Assembly: GCF_021155765.1 (NCBI RefSeq)
Contig: NC_060117.1
Span: forward strand, 8,150,001 to 8,214,000
Source: Diprion similis
Lineage: Eukaryota; Arthropoda; Insecta; Hymenoptera; Diprionidae
Reading direction: 5' to 3'
Length of the DNA stretch: 64,000 nt
Shown here in pieces: positions 21,546 to 33,251 of the stretch; position 1 is the first letter of the stretch, and every line of letters begins with the position of its first letter. A program made the position numbers and the translations under genes. Below the pieces are notes generated by a model. That model searched no databases. It had not been told where the DNA came from and saw only the letters and a program-made list of their open reading frames with translations.

Positions 21546-24180
21546 GCACGAGGATGTACTGTTTTTAAAAGTGCACTGATCAATCTCCTCGATTCAGAAC
21601 GGACTATATTGAAACTTGAAATGTATTTTAAATGACGTGAGCATGTTTTACGCGTTTTTCCATGCGTGTTTTCCGTACACAAAGTACCCATTTCTATGAC
21701 GGTCGACTGAGTCTGACTGAAAAGACAACTATCAAGTCCTAGGAGTTGAAAGTGGTCTTTTATGTACTGCGCGCATGCGCTGCGCGAACCAATCTGACAT
21801 TACTTGACCCTAACCTGAATTTCATGCTTCGTGAAAAAATGCGTGATATATACTCTTGTCATGTTAAGAATCCTGTGCAACAAGGAGGCAACGGTCTTTT
21901 CGCCTCTTTGTTACACAATATATTATAGTTTCATACATACAGGAATCGAAAATTATTAATTATGATTTCGAGAAGTGTACCAGCCACAAAAAAAAACAAA
22001 GCATGTAAATCCGTAATGGAAGTCGTACAGCATATTTTGCGATCTGACAATTGCATTTCAGTGACATTATAGATAAAATAAAATTCTATACGATAATATT
22101 GATGCTTTTTCATTTTTAATCTTCTCGGACTTTGTTGAAATTCTTGAAAAATCGTTTTAAATGTTCACTGATTTTTTTTTACAGTTGTATCCTTCTACAG
22201 CTCTTCTAATTCCGTTTCAGCGAAATATGGTCCTTATTTATGGAGAAGGTCTAAGTAATTCCGGACTTATCGAGTATTCTTTCATTCATAAAGTAGGATC
22301 TTACAAAAGAACATTTTAGTCGAAGACCTGTCGAAAAGGTTTTACAAAGACAAAGTATTTTCGCATTAAACATCAGTTGCACATTATTGTCACTATTCAT
22401 GTTATTAATCAAGCAAATTGTAGAGAATTTATTTGTCAAGAAAATACGTCCTATGGTTTGAACTTTGCCGAATGACGCACCTTTTTTGTTCAAGAAATGA
22501 TTCAATGGTGTGCTCTCTCAAGTTTCAAATGATTGTACTGTAGTAGTTGATATTTGTGGTATAAATTTTTTCTATACTAATTGGCTATTGTTTAACATCA
22601 GTTGCATATTGGGAAGTTTCGTTCCATAATATTCTTTTTACGACAGAGTCACGACTGAACTGTGTGTTTGATACACTCTTAAGGTCATGTAGAACTTCTA
22701 CCTTTACCAACCAAGCAAACTCACCCTCTTTTTTCCTATATTAGACAAAGAAACGAACAGAAAGGGTTCAATTTTCGACGTTGTATGCACGTTTGTTTAT
22801 TTAATATATGACGAAAAAGCGTAAGTTTGCTCGGTCGGTAAGGGTAGGAGTACTACATGATCTTAACTTTTATAACACAGGAATGATAATGTTTTAGGAA
22901 TCTAGTTACCCTCAAATGGAAAGGGGTTCAAGGTATTAAATGAAGAGAGAAAATACTTGAAACAAAGTTTAACAGTTTCTGAAAATGATTAGCTGCGTAA
23001 AGTAATGTGACCGCAACATTTCATTTTCTATTGGTCAACTTGATGTTTGACGGATTCTTTCGAAATTTACGAGTTTTTTTACTGGTTTTATTATAATTGA
23101 TACATGGAGGGCTGATTGGTTCTATTCAGCATTGATAGTTATACCAAATTGAAAGTTCGACTGGTCCAAGCTTTCGTTCTTCAGACTGTAATTCTCGCAA
23201 TTTTGTACTTTTGCACAAAAAATTCCCATCGAAACATTGTAAATACAGGTGTTTGTGACTGGAAAATTCTTCAAGTTTGGCGAATGTCGGGCATTATAAA
23301 TACTGTTTAGTGAAAATTTCCTGAAAATTTATGAAATTTTTATTAATCAATGTCAAAATTACTATCATTCACCAAGTCTTGGATATACACCTTTGATTAT
23401 TACGTTTATAAATGTACTTTACGAATCATGTTGACAGTAAAATATATAATGTTCTCGATTATTGTTTGTAAACTATCTGTACATAATATATTATACCCTT
23501 GTTTGTTGTGTAACATGTTTATGCTGTATAATCAATAAATCCAATAACTACGTTTCAAAAAAAAAAAGAAAAAAAACCTTCATTTCCAAAGATTTCAATA
23601 TACAGCAGTTATTACTACTATTTCCCACCTAAATAGAAGCAAGTATGTGCAAATCTAAATCACAAAAATCATTGTTTGGCAAAACCAAGAAAACCAAACA
23701 AAAATCAAATTTACTACAGGTTTTTTACTTAGAAATAGTTGACTTGCTGATAAAGAAATAAAAATTGTTGTTGTCTATTTTGACAAACATTTTAACGAAA
23801 TAGCAGAAGTTGACTAATTTTTCTTGCTGCTTTTGCAAAACTGATATATGTTCCATGCCTGTATAACTGAATTACCATTTACCAGTTTACGCGGTAAAAG
23901 TCTTGTGCAAGTCTCGGAGAATCGAGACTCGTGAGGTTTTTTCTCGTACGTATTTATTTCAAACTGATTACAGACTAAGCCGTTTGCTGATTTGGCATGG
24001 AATACCCCTCATACACATTTAGTCAACGGTATAATAACAGAAATGGAAAAACAGCAACCTGAAAAGCCACTTTACACGTTATTTTATACGAAAAAAAAAT
24101 CAATTCTGAAAAATTACGACATACAAATTAGTGTAAAGATATTTTAAACATTTTGTATACAATTAACTACAAATAAAATG
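21546..24180. other. non-coding stretch with a plus-strand polyA-like end
   Basis: No complete gene is supported. A pyrimidine tract and two AG acceptors near 22184 and 22200 precede a short frame ending at 22255. An AATAAA lies at 23534-23539 and an A-rich tract begins at 23557. These could be the end of a transcript or of a retroposed copy (see findings). The remainder is AT-rich without coding character. Confidence 0.4.
23534..23578 (+). terminator. AATAAA followed by A tract
   Basis: AATAAA at 23534-23539 is followed 17 bases later by an A-rich tract interrupted by one G. The spacing is typical of a poly(A) signal and cleavage site. A genomic A tract at the cleavage point is also what a retroposed transcript leaves. 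The sequence alone does not decide between these. Confidence 0.4.
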
Positions 24181-25874
24181 TTGCATTGAATATTTTATTG
24201 AATCTGCACGTCAGAGCATGTTGGAGAATCGTGTATATAACAGTATACATATTATACATATTGTATATGTAATATATTTAATTATTTTTATAAGATATAA
24301 TATAGACTCATATTACACAGCCAAATTTTCACGAATCATTCTCTGGATACGATAAGAAAATAAAATGAAATGTAATAAAAATTGAGAAAATTATAGCAAC
24401 TATCGCTGACATCAAAATCATTTACGTATAGATTTAACGAAACAGTTTACGTTGATTACTTGACTTACTTCAAGGACCAGCTAATTCGTGGTAGCTTTTT
24501 TTTTTAATAAAAAGTAATTCCTGCATTAAACGTAAAAAGTTGTGTCCATTTCGAAGAGAATTCGTTTCACGGAACAACAATGTTTCCACAATACAGGATG
24601 CAGAAGCTATGAAATCATAAAAAATTACTGTTTGAACATTTTCATTTCATGTCACTTTTTTTCCTTTGTTTTTTTTTTTTTTCTTTTTTTCTTCTCGTTC
24701 CGCCACGACAATAGAATCAATGATTTTTATTTTCAAACAAAAGTGACTGTTGGCTGTTCATCGATAGATAAAATTAGCTACAGTAACAGTATTAGTAGTG
24801 TTTATCTACTCGATACAATAATTATTATTTTTTCAATTTGTTAGATTAATACGCAGTATATATAATATATATATTTATATATCTATACTTCTATTTTAAA
24901 ACCAGTGTTTACTATCTCTGTTTAATCACGCTATTCTAAGGTTTCGAATTCAAAGATCGGCTTAATTGAAAATCAGCATTGCGCCAGTGAACTGTGCAAC
25001 TTAAAAGGCCTTTTCACATACATGGTTGCGCTAGCAATCAGTTGGTGCGAACAACAAGAATACTAACAATTGACTAAGAAAATTTGATGCAGAATACCCA
25101 GGCGGCTTGGTAAGTGCAATTAGTAAATGTATTTACGATTTAGCCTAGGTACTCTGAAAATGTTTTACTGTAAGATTGTAGGCAATAGTTATATTACTTT
25201 CAGTCAACTATATGGTGATTTATAGTTTAATACGTATCAATGGTTCTAAACAAAGATGCGGGGATAAATGAATTAAATGTTTCAATAACATTCATTGGCG
25301 TACAGAATTTTGACGTACGGTTCCAGTAAAAAATACATATTTTGTACAACTACTCGAAGTCTAGGAAAAGATAATGGTTCTCAAGTTACAACTTTGCGTC
25401 GGTTATTGAAGTTTGTTTAATTGTTGGTAAATTTATCATTCTTTCATTAAGCGTATAATTTTTTTACTTTTCTGTAATTTACTAATTTTCAACAGAGCCA
25501 ATGTTCACAGTCTATAATCCGTTAAAAATCCAGTAAGATTATCAATATACCATCTTTGCTATGCGAAAATATCTCAATTTTTATTGAAAACACCTGTCCA
25601 GCCTAAATAATACGTATGTAGATATTCATACCTGTCAAATTCTTATTTTTATCATAAAAATTGTTGATAAAAATGATTTTTAACCAGGTAATACTACTTG
25701 ATATTATTTTTTTATTTTTTTAATTTTTTTTTTATCTCTCTTTATCGTAACATCGTTCGAAAGGGATGTTTTTATCCAAATCAAAATTCATATTGGATTG
25801 AAATTTTCTTCGTTAATACATTATATTTATTAAATATCACCTACTAGTTTGATAATTCATATTTTTTTACCATT
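24181..25874 (-). other. 3' region downstream of the PB1-UBA gene
   Basis: The UBA exon stops at 25875. On the minus strand an AATAAA (plus-strand TTTATT at 25826-25831) follows about 45 bases after the stop, and others occur further on, including one near 24190. The stretch is AT-rich, with a pyrimidine-only run near 24658-24697 and TATA-type dinucleotide runs near 24240-24290 and 24855-24885. It probably holds the 3' untranslated region. Its end is not determined. Confidence 0.4.
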
Positions 25875-26042
25875 TTATTGTAACAACTCACTTATCACTC
25901 TTGACATATCGAATTTGTATTCGTTGAGAAGTCGGGCGTTCAATTCAACGTTGGTGAATCCCATTTCTTGAAGAACTTCGAAGTATCTTTCGACCATGGC
26001 CGGATCATGAATGTCGTCCTCCACATTTTCATGAACATCTCC
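25875..26042 (-). CDS. exon 5 of the PB1-UBA gene (UBA domain)
   Basis: The exon follows a TTACAG acceptor, starts in phase 0 and ends at a TAA (25875-25877) after 55 codons. It encodes an acidic lead (GDVHENVEDDIHDPAMV) and a UBA domain with the conserved MGF loop and the RLLNEYKFDMSRVISELLQ helix-3 pattern seen in NBR1. The domain ends at the C-terminus, as in NBR1 and p62. Confidence 0.9.
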   Translation of the reverse strand, partial: GDVHENVEDDIHDPAMVERYFEVLQEMGFTNVELNARLLNEYKFDMSRVISELLQ

Positions 26043-29000
26043 CTGTAAGACGACATTAATTTATTTATTTTTTCTTTCGTTAGGAAAAAGAAAAACTGAG
26101 TGGCATATATTTTTCCGTAACAACGAATGTAGCGAAGAATAGATAATCAACTCAATCGTCACAAATCATTAGTTTTATAACTAAAGAATAATACCACAGA
26201 TAAAGGAATCAAAAATAGTAAAACTGGCGATAAATATCATCGAGACGTGAAATGAATGGTAAGAAGAATGGCAAGAATGATAAAGGGTTTGGAAGCAAAG
26301 CGTCATCAAGCTTCTTCTGTTAATCACTCTCAACTAGCTTGATGATGCTTCAGGTCCAAATGCCCGACTATATTTTTACACCGAGATAAAGTAAGTCAAA
26401 GGCAAGTAATCTCATTTTACGACGTGATAATAGGTTGATATACATCACCTGACGTGCTTTAAAGTAACATAGAATATCATAAGACAATATCAAAGTCAAA
26501 ACATTGCTTTGCATGCTTGGACTGAGGATTTTGAATGTGTGAGTTATGAAGAATAGTAACAAAAACTGTTGTTTTGAAATTTCTAATCTTGAAACAAGTT
26601 AGTGAATTAATTAAAGAAAATAAAGTGACCTTTAGATAACTTTTTAGAAATAGCTATATGTATGACTCACTGATCGTTATAATGATCGATTTAAAAGAAG
26701 AAATGGCGATTTATCGTTATTAAATTGCATTATTGATAAAAATAATGTGCGATACTGTATGTCAATTGTATCCAAGTTATTATTATGAAAAAGAAAACAA
26801 AACAAAAACACACAAGTAGGTAGTTGATACACGTTATAATTAAGAAGTGATGAACTTGTTTTTGGCGATCGTGTTTCAGATTTTAAAAGTGAAGAAAACA
26901 AAAAAAAGAGTCGAATTGTAAAAATTAAGTAATATTAGCTGGAAATATATTATAAGCAAATACCGGTAGAAGAAAATCATAAATCGATATTTCTGACAAT
27001 TGCAGAGAAATAGAAATCCAAAAAATACTAAATTACAAGAAAAGTGTGTATTTTAAGTAATATTACTATTTGAAAAATGTTCTAATCGTCTCGTTTTTCA
27101 AGGCAAAATTGTTACAAATTTAGCATTGTGCATAATTCTCTGTGTTCTGTGTGCTTTTTTTGAAATCCAGAAAATTCCCAGCTAATAACAGGCTAACCAA
27201 CATCCTCACAATCGCAATTATAACAGAATTGAAAAATTGATACAAAAACTAGACGTTTCGAGTAAAAATTCATGTGTAAAAAACTTGAGTATAATTCAAA
27301 AGACATTGACTTGTAAAAAAAGATTTTCCACCCTGGTGAGTTATCTGAATTAGAATGAAAAGAGAAAAAAAAAATGATTGACACAAAACACCCGACCTAT
27401 GCGTTGAATTTATTTAAAAAAAGAAAGCGTTACTTTTTCAACTGCAAAATTTTGGCTGGCTGCCCATAACGATCTTTATCGAATAAAAAAACAAGTTTCA
27501 ATTACAAAAGTAGAATGTATAATTTTATTGAAGGGATTAAAATCGGGCGTATAAAGGATGTAAATAAAGCATAATCTGTCGGACTTGAGTGATTCTCTGT
27601 GAGTACGTTGTTATCACTGGATTTTCGAGGTCTAAAAAATGAACGTTAGTGAATTGAAGGTTTGCGTAATTGTAGCTTTGTTTAAACTTCATTGTCAATA
27701 TCGTTAGGGGAGAGGGACCAGCCATGGGTGCATTCCATCTTGAATAACTCAATGAGGGTTCTCGTTGCATTGGAAAATTTAAGGACATCTAATTCTTTGA
27801 GCATTATTACCGTCTGCATATTGCGAATCCGATCAAAAACTCGGCGTGCGGTTGAGTAAGCACTTGATGCGACGGTTACTGCGCCAGATACCAATGTCTC
27901 AGGCAAAATATGTACAGAGTCGTTAGTCGCACGACCAAAATCTGGAGACGACTCACGGGTTCCGTTTTCGACGCTTGACTTCTGCGGTTGTTCGGTGAAA
28001 ACGCAGGCTGAACCTTCGCTGGTAAATTCCCTTATATATTTTCCGCTCGTATCGTTCGTTCGTTTCGATTGGCAGCCCCTTGCGCCGAGATTATTTTCGC
28101 AGGAAGTATACTTGGTCTCTTCGAGACCTTTCGAAGCGTTGTTATCAACGACCGTGTACTTCGGACCTGTGTGACTCGTTCGCGTATGAACTTGCGTAAA
28201 GTTGTAAACGCTGCTGCCCGTGGCGCGAGAACTATGAGAGCTGAAGCTGTGCGTTGTCTCGTTTGCCATTCCTGAGGTGAAGTCTGTTTGCGATTGGGTG
28301 ACGGTAGGGGCTGTTTTATCTTTCTTCGTTTCGTAACTCGGATGAGAACTCTTCATGATCAAATTCAAGTTACAGCTCTCGTCGTTCAATTCACCCAAAT
28401 TTGTATCAGACTTAGACATTTGCGAAGCATCTTTGGTGACGTGGCTTGGTAAAGTTTCATTGACGAAAGCGTAAGCGCCTCCGGGTCGTTTATCCAAAGA
28501 TATTTCGCTCGATTCGTTTGTTTCATGATCGGTACTTTTTCCAACTACCTTTCCCTCCATGTCGACTATAAGCACATCGCTTTTTTTCTCATCCCGATCC
28601 TCGTGGTCAAGATCGATGAGGTCTGCGTTCGACGTTTGTTCCGATATATTTCTGCTCACATGAAAATGGTCCTCATCTAGATGAAGTGAGGAGGCGGAAG
28701 ACACTGGGCCTGAGAGCACCTCGAAGCTCGGAGAATCCTGATTGTTGTTACGATCGCTCTCTACTTCGCACACGACGTTGAAGTTCTGTCTGTCCACCGT
28801 TGGCCGAGCTCTGTTGTCAAACGTTTCGGGAAGTTTTGAATCTTGCGTGTGGCACTTGTTCAATGGTTTGTCTAGATTGAAGCAGGGCGGTGTCTGTATC
28901 ATTTCAAAGTTATAGTCGTGCTCAGCGTCCGAAAGATTATCAGAGTTATCGCTGTCGTCCAACATGCTGATGTTGTCACTGTCCGACTCGCCCTGGAACG

Positions 29001-32000
29001 AGGTTCCTTTGCCCGTTGGCTTCTCGAGCATTTCTTGTCCAGTTACGGAGCAATTCATTCGAGCCCTTCCCTCGCTGCAGGAAGACATGTTCGAACCTAG
29101 ATCGCATTTCTTGGCCTGTTCTTCCTGTGGCGGTGCTGAAATGACGACAGGTACAAAAGCGCTTTTGGAACGCTTATCGAGGATATTATCCAGCAGAGTA
29201 GTATTCTGACAAGAGTTTTTCATCTTGTCCGACTTCGTTTGCTTCTTCACAATCGACTTCTGAACATTATGTGCAAAAGTTTCGATTTTCTTTAGATTTC
29301 GAAGCATTCGAGTGTACGGCTGTTGAGGTGGGCTAAACGCATCGCTTGATTCTGCTTCGGCGATGGGTCGCTTTTTTTTCTTGCGACGTTGCTTTTCTTC
29401 AGTATTTAAGTCTCGAAAATGACGATTGTGACGCATGGAACGAATGTACGAAACACATGTCTCTAAAGGACCTGAAGCCAGTACCGCCATTATATCCGAA
29501 GTTACTTTTGTAGAGACCTCTTCAACGATTTCACGCTTCATCTGGAAAGGACGAAAAATTAATAAGGACTTGTTGAGTAGTTAGAAGAAGGACGTGAAAG
29601 TTATATATACTTTGGAATCAAATAAACATAAGTCGAATTGAATTATTGGTTGTTAAGATATAAATTCCCAAATTTCACCCATTTTTTCAGCCTTCTATTT
29701 GCATACTCTTGAAAGCATTATATTATTATTATGTGTGATCCAAGTTTACCGAATCCATATAACTTCTGAACCAAGCTGGTGGCGCGTTTTCAGATGATGA
29801 AGATGCGAAACAAGACTTAGTCTTAGGGTTGTCTTCTAGTTTTCCGCCATTCCCGACGACCCCAGTCATATGGATCGGAGCCATTTCGTTCTTCGTAGTT
29901 AATGGGAATGTTTTTTTTTCAAAAACAAACAATCCGTTGCAAGCACTAGTCAGGGAGGACTGTTTCGAAAGACCCTTGTCAGACGATGATTCTTGCTTCT
30001 CTATCTTGTCAATCAATAACAGAACATTCTTGTACTTCTTGGTTTGAGATCTGGCGAACTGTAAAAATAATATGAAATATTATTTAAGCCAAAACTGTAA
30101 AATGTGAATCACAAGTCATCGCTAAGACTCGACTTATTGTCTACTCTGAAATCATATTATTTACAAATTTTTCTTTCGAGATCAATTGACAATTACAGAG
30201 CGATTGCCACAGATCTGAAACAATTCTGTATGTAAGCATGGTTACTTTCTCAAGTTAAATTATATGGATTGAAAAGAAATTTACCTTAAGTGCTTCACGA
30301 AATTCACACTCCGAATCGATTGGTAGTTCGTCGCCGTCGCTATCCACGTAGCTGATAGCTACGTCTCCTGAGACGCCTAAGTTTTGACACTATAAAAAAT
30401 AAAAAAATTAGATATTACATATTATTTGCGGTGTATTTATTAGCACATTAATCTTGATTCATTGTCAATAAAAAATACCTTTCGCGTTTACGCGATTCAT
30501 TGAGTGTTACAAATTTAACTTGTCTTGAATAAGACTTTTCAGCACCAAAAGTGAAAACGTTTCTGCATCAAAAAACAGAAAAACTGGTAACAAAGTAAAA
30601 AACTGTGCAGAAGCCAATTTTCAGACTTGAAAACTGAACTTTTTTTGCTGTTCTCAATAGTTTGTTGGTATATTACGATTCACGTTAATGTGGTCAAGTG
30701 AGGTGAGGTGAAATTAGAGGAAATCAGTAAGCAATGCATAGTATTCAGTGAAAAATGAAATAATCTGTGATGTTTCAGTTTTCTCGTATTTTTAAACTAA
30801 ATCAATTGTGGCCTCCGTAACTTTTCACCTTTTATATTGAAGATAGAGGAGAGACAAAATGCTACAATCAGGTTCCAGTTATGTCTCTGAACATTCGATT
30901 TTTTAACGGAGATAAAGCAGCTGTTGGACCAAGTTCTGTATCACATCAGCTACACAGTTAAAGCATCTCTAATATCATCTCATTCATACAAAGCTGAAGC
31001 TAACAGCCAGAGTTACGGGGCTTATTAACACGAGAAAGTGAACCTTAACTATCAAAACGTTGTTGATTCGCAGAGAAAGTTAACACCTTGATAAATTTAT
31101 GGGTATCAAATGACTGTATTTTATCTTCTAATGTCAAAAATAGTTTGCCTGTACAGCGGTTTAAACTGAATTGAAAACTCAGGTTGTGAGTAACCTGTAA
31201 TTAAGACAAGAAATTCACGAGTGGTGAACGAAAATGACGAACGATTTATATTCCTTGATAAAAAAAAGCAGCGTTAGTAACGACCGAAGACTGGATACAT
31301 TTTACTTCCGTAGTTTCTATTATTTACCAACAATTCTTGGCGATAGTGGATATCAAAGCGAGACTAGTGCAAACATTCCGAGACCGTGTACACTAGGTTG
31401 TTCACCTCTACCCAGATATAGGTACTCAAACATAAATATTTGGCAAGGTTGAAGTTAGTGATGTTGTCGTAATAATTCACGTTTCGAAGAAATCACTAAC
31501 AAATGACCAACTTCCAATGGTTTAAAAATCATTGTTTAGAGACCACAGCTCAAAGATAATGAATGTACTATGTGCCATTTATGCCACAATTTACTGTTTA
31601 CTGCATTTCAAAGATGTTTACGCTCACATAATGGTCATTCTTTAAGATAAGCCTGAATGAAATTGATCATTAAAACTTAAGACCTCAGCAAGAATAGTCG
31701 TTAGGCTTCAACGCAGAGCTTATCGTTCGCTTACAAGCGATGCGAGAGTCGCTATGCAACAGAATTTACATATGCAGAGTGTGAAAAGTAAACCAGGATA
31801 AAAAATAAAGGTCGTACTGTTTTTAAATCGCTTCAAATCCCATCAAAGATCAGAAATAAACATAATTGTATAAACATTATTGATGCGTACATGTGTAGGT
31901 ACTGCAACGAGGTTGAAGTTCGCTGCATTATCGCAGAAAAAAATATTCAATCACTCCATTTGTCAAAGATATCAGATATACATAATAAAAGAAGTAAACT

Positions 32001-33251
32001 ATGCTGTTCTGATAACATACTTGACAGACATTTTTTCATCGCTTTTCTGCGAATCTGTTAATATAGTTGTTAACTTGTAGGGGCTAAATTTACGAGGTTG
32101 AAGTTAGTTACGAAACAGAAAACAAAAACTTACTAATTCATACAAGGTTGAAATTAGAAACGTAATCGAAACGAAGAGTTGTGGAAAAAATTACTATTTT
32201 ATTAATTTTACGACGATTTTGAAGGACCTAAAATTTCGAAATATTAGTGTGTTTTGTTTCATTACGGTTTACTGAATTTCAAACAATTCCAAAATCACGA
32301 AATAACGGTTTTTCCTCAGCATGAATCGTTACGATAAGTTACCAACTTCAATACGATACTAACTTCAATATCATTAAGGATATCAGAAATCCCTTTAGAA
32401 GCGTGAAAAATAGGTATTTTTCGAGAATTTTTTTAAAGGTGATAAAATAATCTAATCATTTTCAAATTTTAACATAATTTTATTAAAGTATTCAAGTTTA
32501 GAAGAAATTTTTTTTGTTGCGATGATACACAAAATGGCGGCGTTATTAATCAACAACCTTAGATTGACTCTGAAGTTAGTCGAGTCTGCAAAATACTCGT
32601 AAAATCTGAATTACAAGAATGTTCCGATTTCAAAGAATTTCAAATAAACCCAAAAAGTAGTGAACTAATAATATCTTCCGTTACAACCTCATAATCGTAC
32701 AAACTTTGTCGCTGATGTAAAATTTTGTTATCCCATTGAATAAACGTAACAAACTTCACTCTCGCATCTGAGACAAAATGGAGTCGAAACAAGGAAGAAC
32801 GAACGTGTTATGTAAACATTGGGAAGACAGCAGTCGTGAACAATTACAAACAAGCGGAAGCGACAGCCCACGATAAGGAAACGAGTTGATAATAACGTTT
32901 GCGGTTTGCAGCTGAGCTGCCGATCCGCATTTAACGAATATTCGGGCTTTCCAAGAAAGCTTTGCTTTTATTTCGAGATGGCGTCGAGTCGTCGCCATCG
33001 AGTGGCGCGTTGACAGATCGGCACAAAACAGTGCCGTTATACTTTGCATCAATCTTGTGCATTTTTACCAGATATGATTTGAAGAGCCAGAGGTCAAGAG
33101 CGGGGTCAGGAGGGTCACAGATGCCGATCCTAGCCTTTGAATCCTGTCGTTTCCCGGAAGATTTAGCCGCCTGTTTGCACTGGAGCTCAAAAATCAGTTC
33201 GCGCTGGCCGCCGTCTGCTGACCCTGACTGCGATCCCTTCGACGAAGACAT
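25875..33251 (-). CDS. PB1-UBA protein, NBR1/p62-like selective autophagy receptor
   Basis: The model has five exons: 33069-33251, 30285-30389, 29750-30058, 27811-29541 and 25875-26042. All introns are phase 0 with GT-AG ends, giving 831 residues. Exons 1-2 and the start of exon 3 form a PB1 fold: a beta pair, a helix (LDLWLFKSYL then CQNLG), the acidic OPCA-type loop YVDSDGDELPIDSECEF, and a last strand NVLLLIDKI. Exon 3 ends and exon 4 starts with PAWFRSYMDS-MKREIVEEV, like the segment after PB1 in NBR1. Acidic LIR-like motifs NFEMI and SFEVL lie in the disordered middle. The end is a UBA domain (LQEMGFTNVELNARLLNEY) of NBR1 type. Known members bind ubiquitinated cargo through UBA, polymerise through PB1 and bind Atg8 through LIR. 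No ZZ finger or FW domain is visible. Confidence 0.8.
26043..27810 (-). other. intron 4 of the PB1-UBA gene
   Basis: This AT-rich intron of 1.77 kb contains no supported gene. The open frames at 26368-26562, 27193-27384 and 27537-27788 are short, with low-complexity composition and no domain. Confidence 0.6.
27811..29541 (-). CDS. exon 4 of the PB1-UBA gene (large disordered exon)
   Basis: A single 577-codon exon follows a TTCCAG acceptor and ends at a GTAATA donor after RRVFDRIRNMQT. It starts with a predicted coiled segment (MKREIVEEVSTKVTSDI). A lysine/arginine patch (QRRKKKKRP) follows. The rest is rich in Ser, Asp, Glu and Asn, with LIR-like FEMI and FEVL preceded by acidic residues. 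Near the end is a small-residue helix (GAVTVASSAYSTARRVFDRI) resembling the amphipathic helix before the UBA in NBR1. The frame stays open for another 43 codons past the donor, so readthrough would give a different tail. I prefer the splice because its phase joins the UBA exon. Confidence 0.85.
29750..30058 (-). CDS. exon 3 of the PB1-UBA gene
   Basis: The exon has 103 codons between a TTACAG acceptor and a GTAAAC donor. It finishes the PB1 domain (FARSQTKKYKNVLLLIDKI), then is Ser-, Lys- and Asn-rich without cysteine pairs, so no ZZ finger is encoded where p62 and NBR1 have one. It ends at APPAWFRSYMDS. Its copy is at 35236-35544. Confidence 0.85.
30285..30389 (-). CDS. exon 2 of the PB1-UBA gene (OPCA loop)
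   Basis: The exon has 35 codons between a TATAG acceptor and a GTAAAT donor. It encodes the acidic PB1 loop with the D-x-D-G-D core followed by E-x-E-F-R-E-A-L. The copy at 35771-35875 is also open but has D-S-D in place of D-G-D and K-C-E-Y in place of E-C-E-F. Confidence 0.85.
30390..33068 (-). other. intron 1 of the PB1-UBA gene
   Basis: The intron is 2.7 kb. Its 3' part (to about 31095) is the source of the partial duplication at 34632-36814. From about 31430 to 32760 the motif GGTTGAAGTTAG and close forms recur in both orientations. No gene is supported in it. Confidence 0.5.
33069..33251 (-). CDS. first exon of the PB1-UBA gene (N-terminal PB1 half)
   Basis: The frame starts at ATG 33251 (MSSSKGSQSGSADGG) and runs 61 codons to a donor GTAAAAAT, ending in phase 0 as required by the exon at 30389. 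The peptide provides the missing PB1 elements: strand IFELQCKQ with a basic residue, strand ARIGICDPP, and helix start ALDLWLFKSYL. The exon lies in a GC-richer island (about 32880-33550), as expected for a 5' end. A TATAAATA lies only about 20 bases before the ATG (33270-33277), so either it is not the TATA box in use or the start is elsewhere. The join rests on phase and fold, not on a transcript. Confidence 0.6.

Noticed and set aside
27537..27788. Minus-strand frame past exon 4 of the PB1-UBA gene, and the 43-codon extension of exon 4 to 27685
   Set aside because: The GTAATA donor at 27810 gives the correct phase to the UBA exon. The extension ends without a domain. It could be an alternative 3' end, but this is not supported.
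32931..33052. Continuation of the first PB1-UBA exon past its donor to the stop near 32931
   Set aside because: The frame after GTAAAAAT has no PB1-like features, and splicing at 33069 joins in phase to the OPCA exon.
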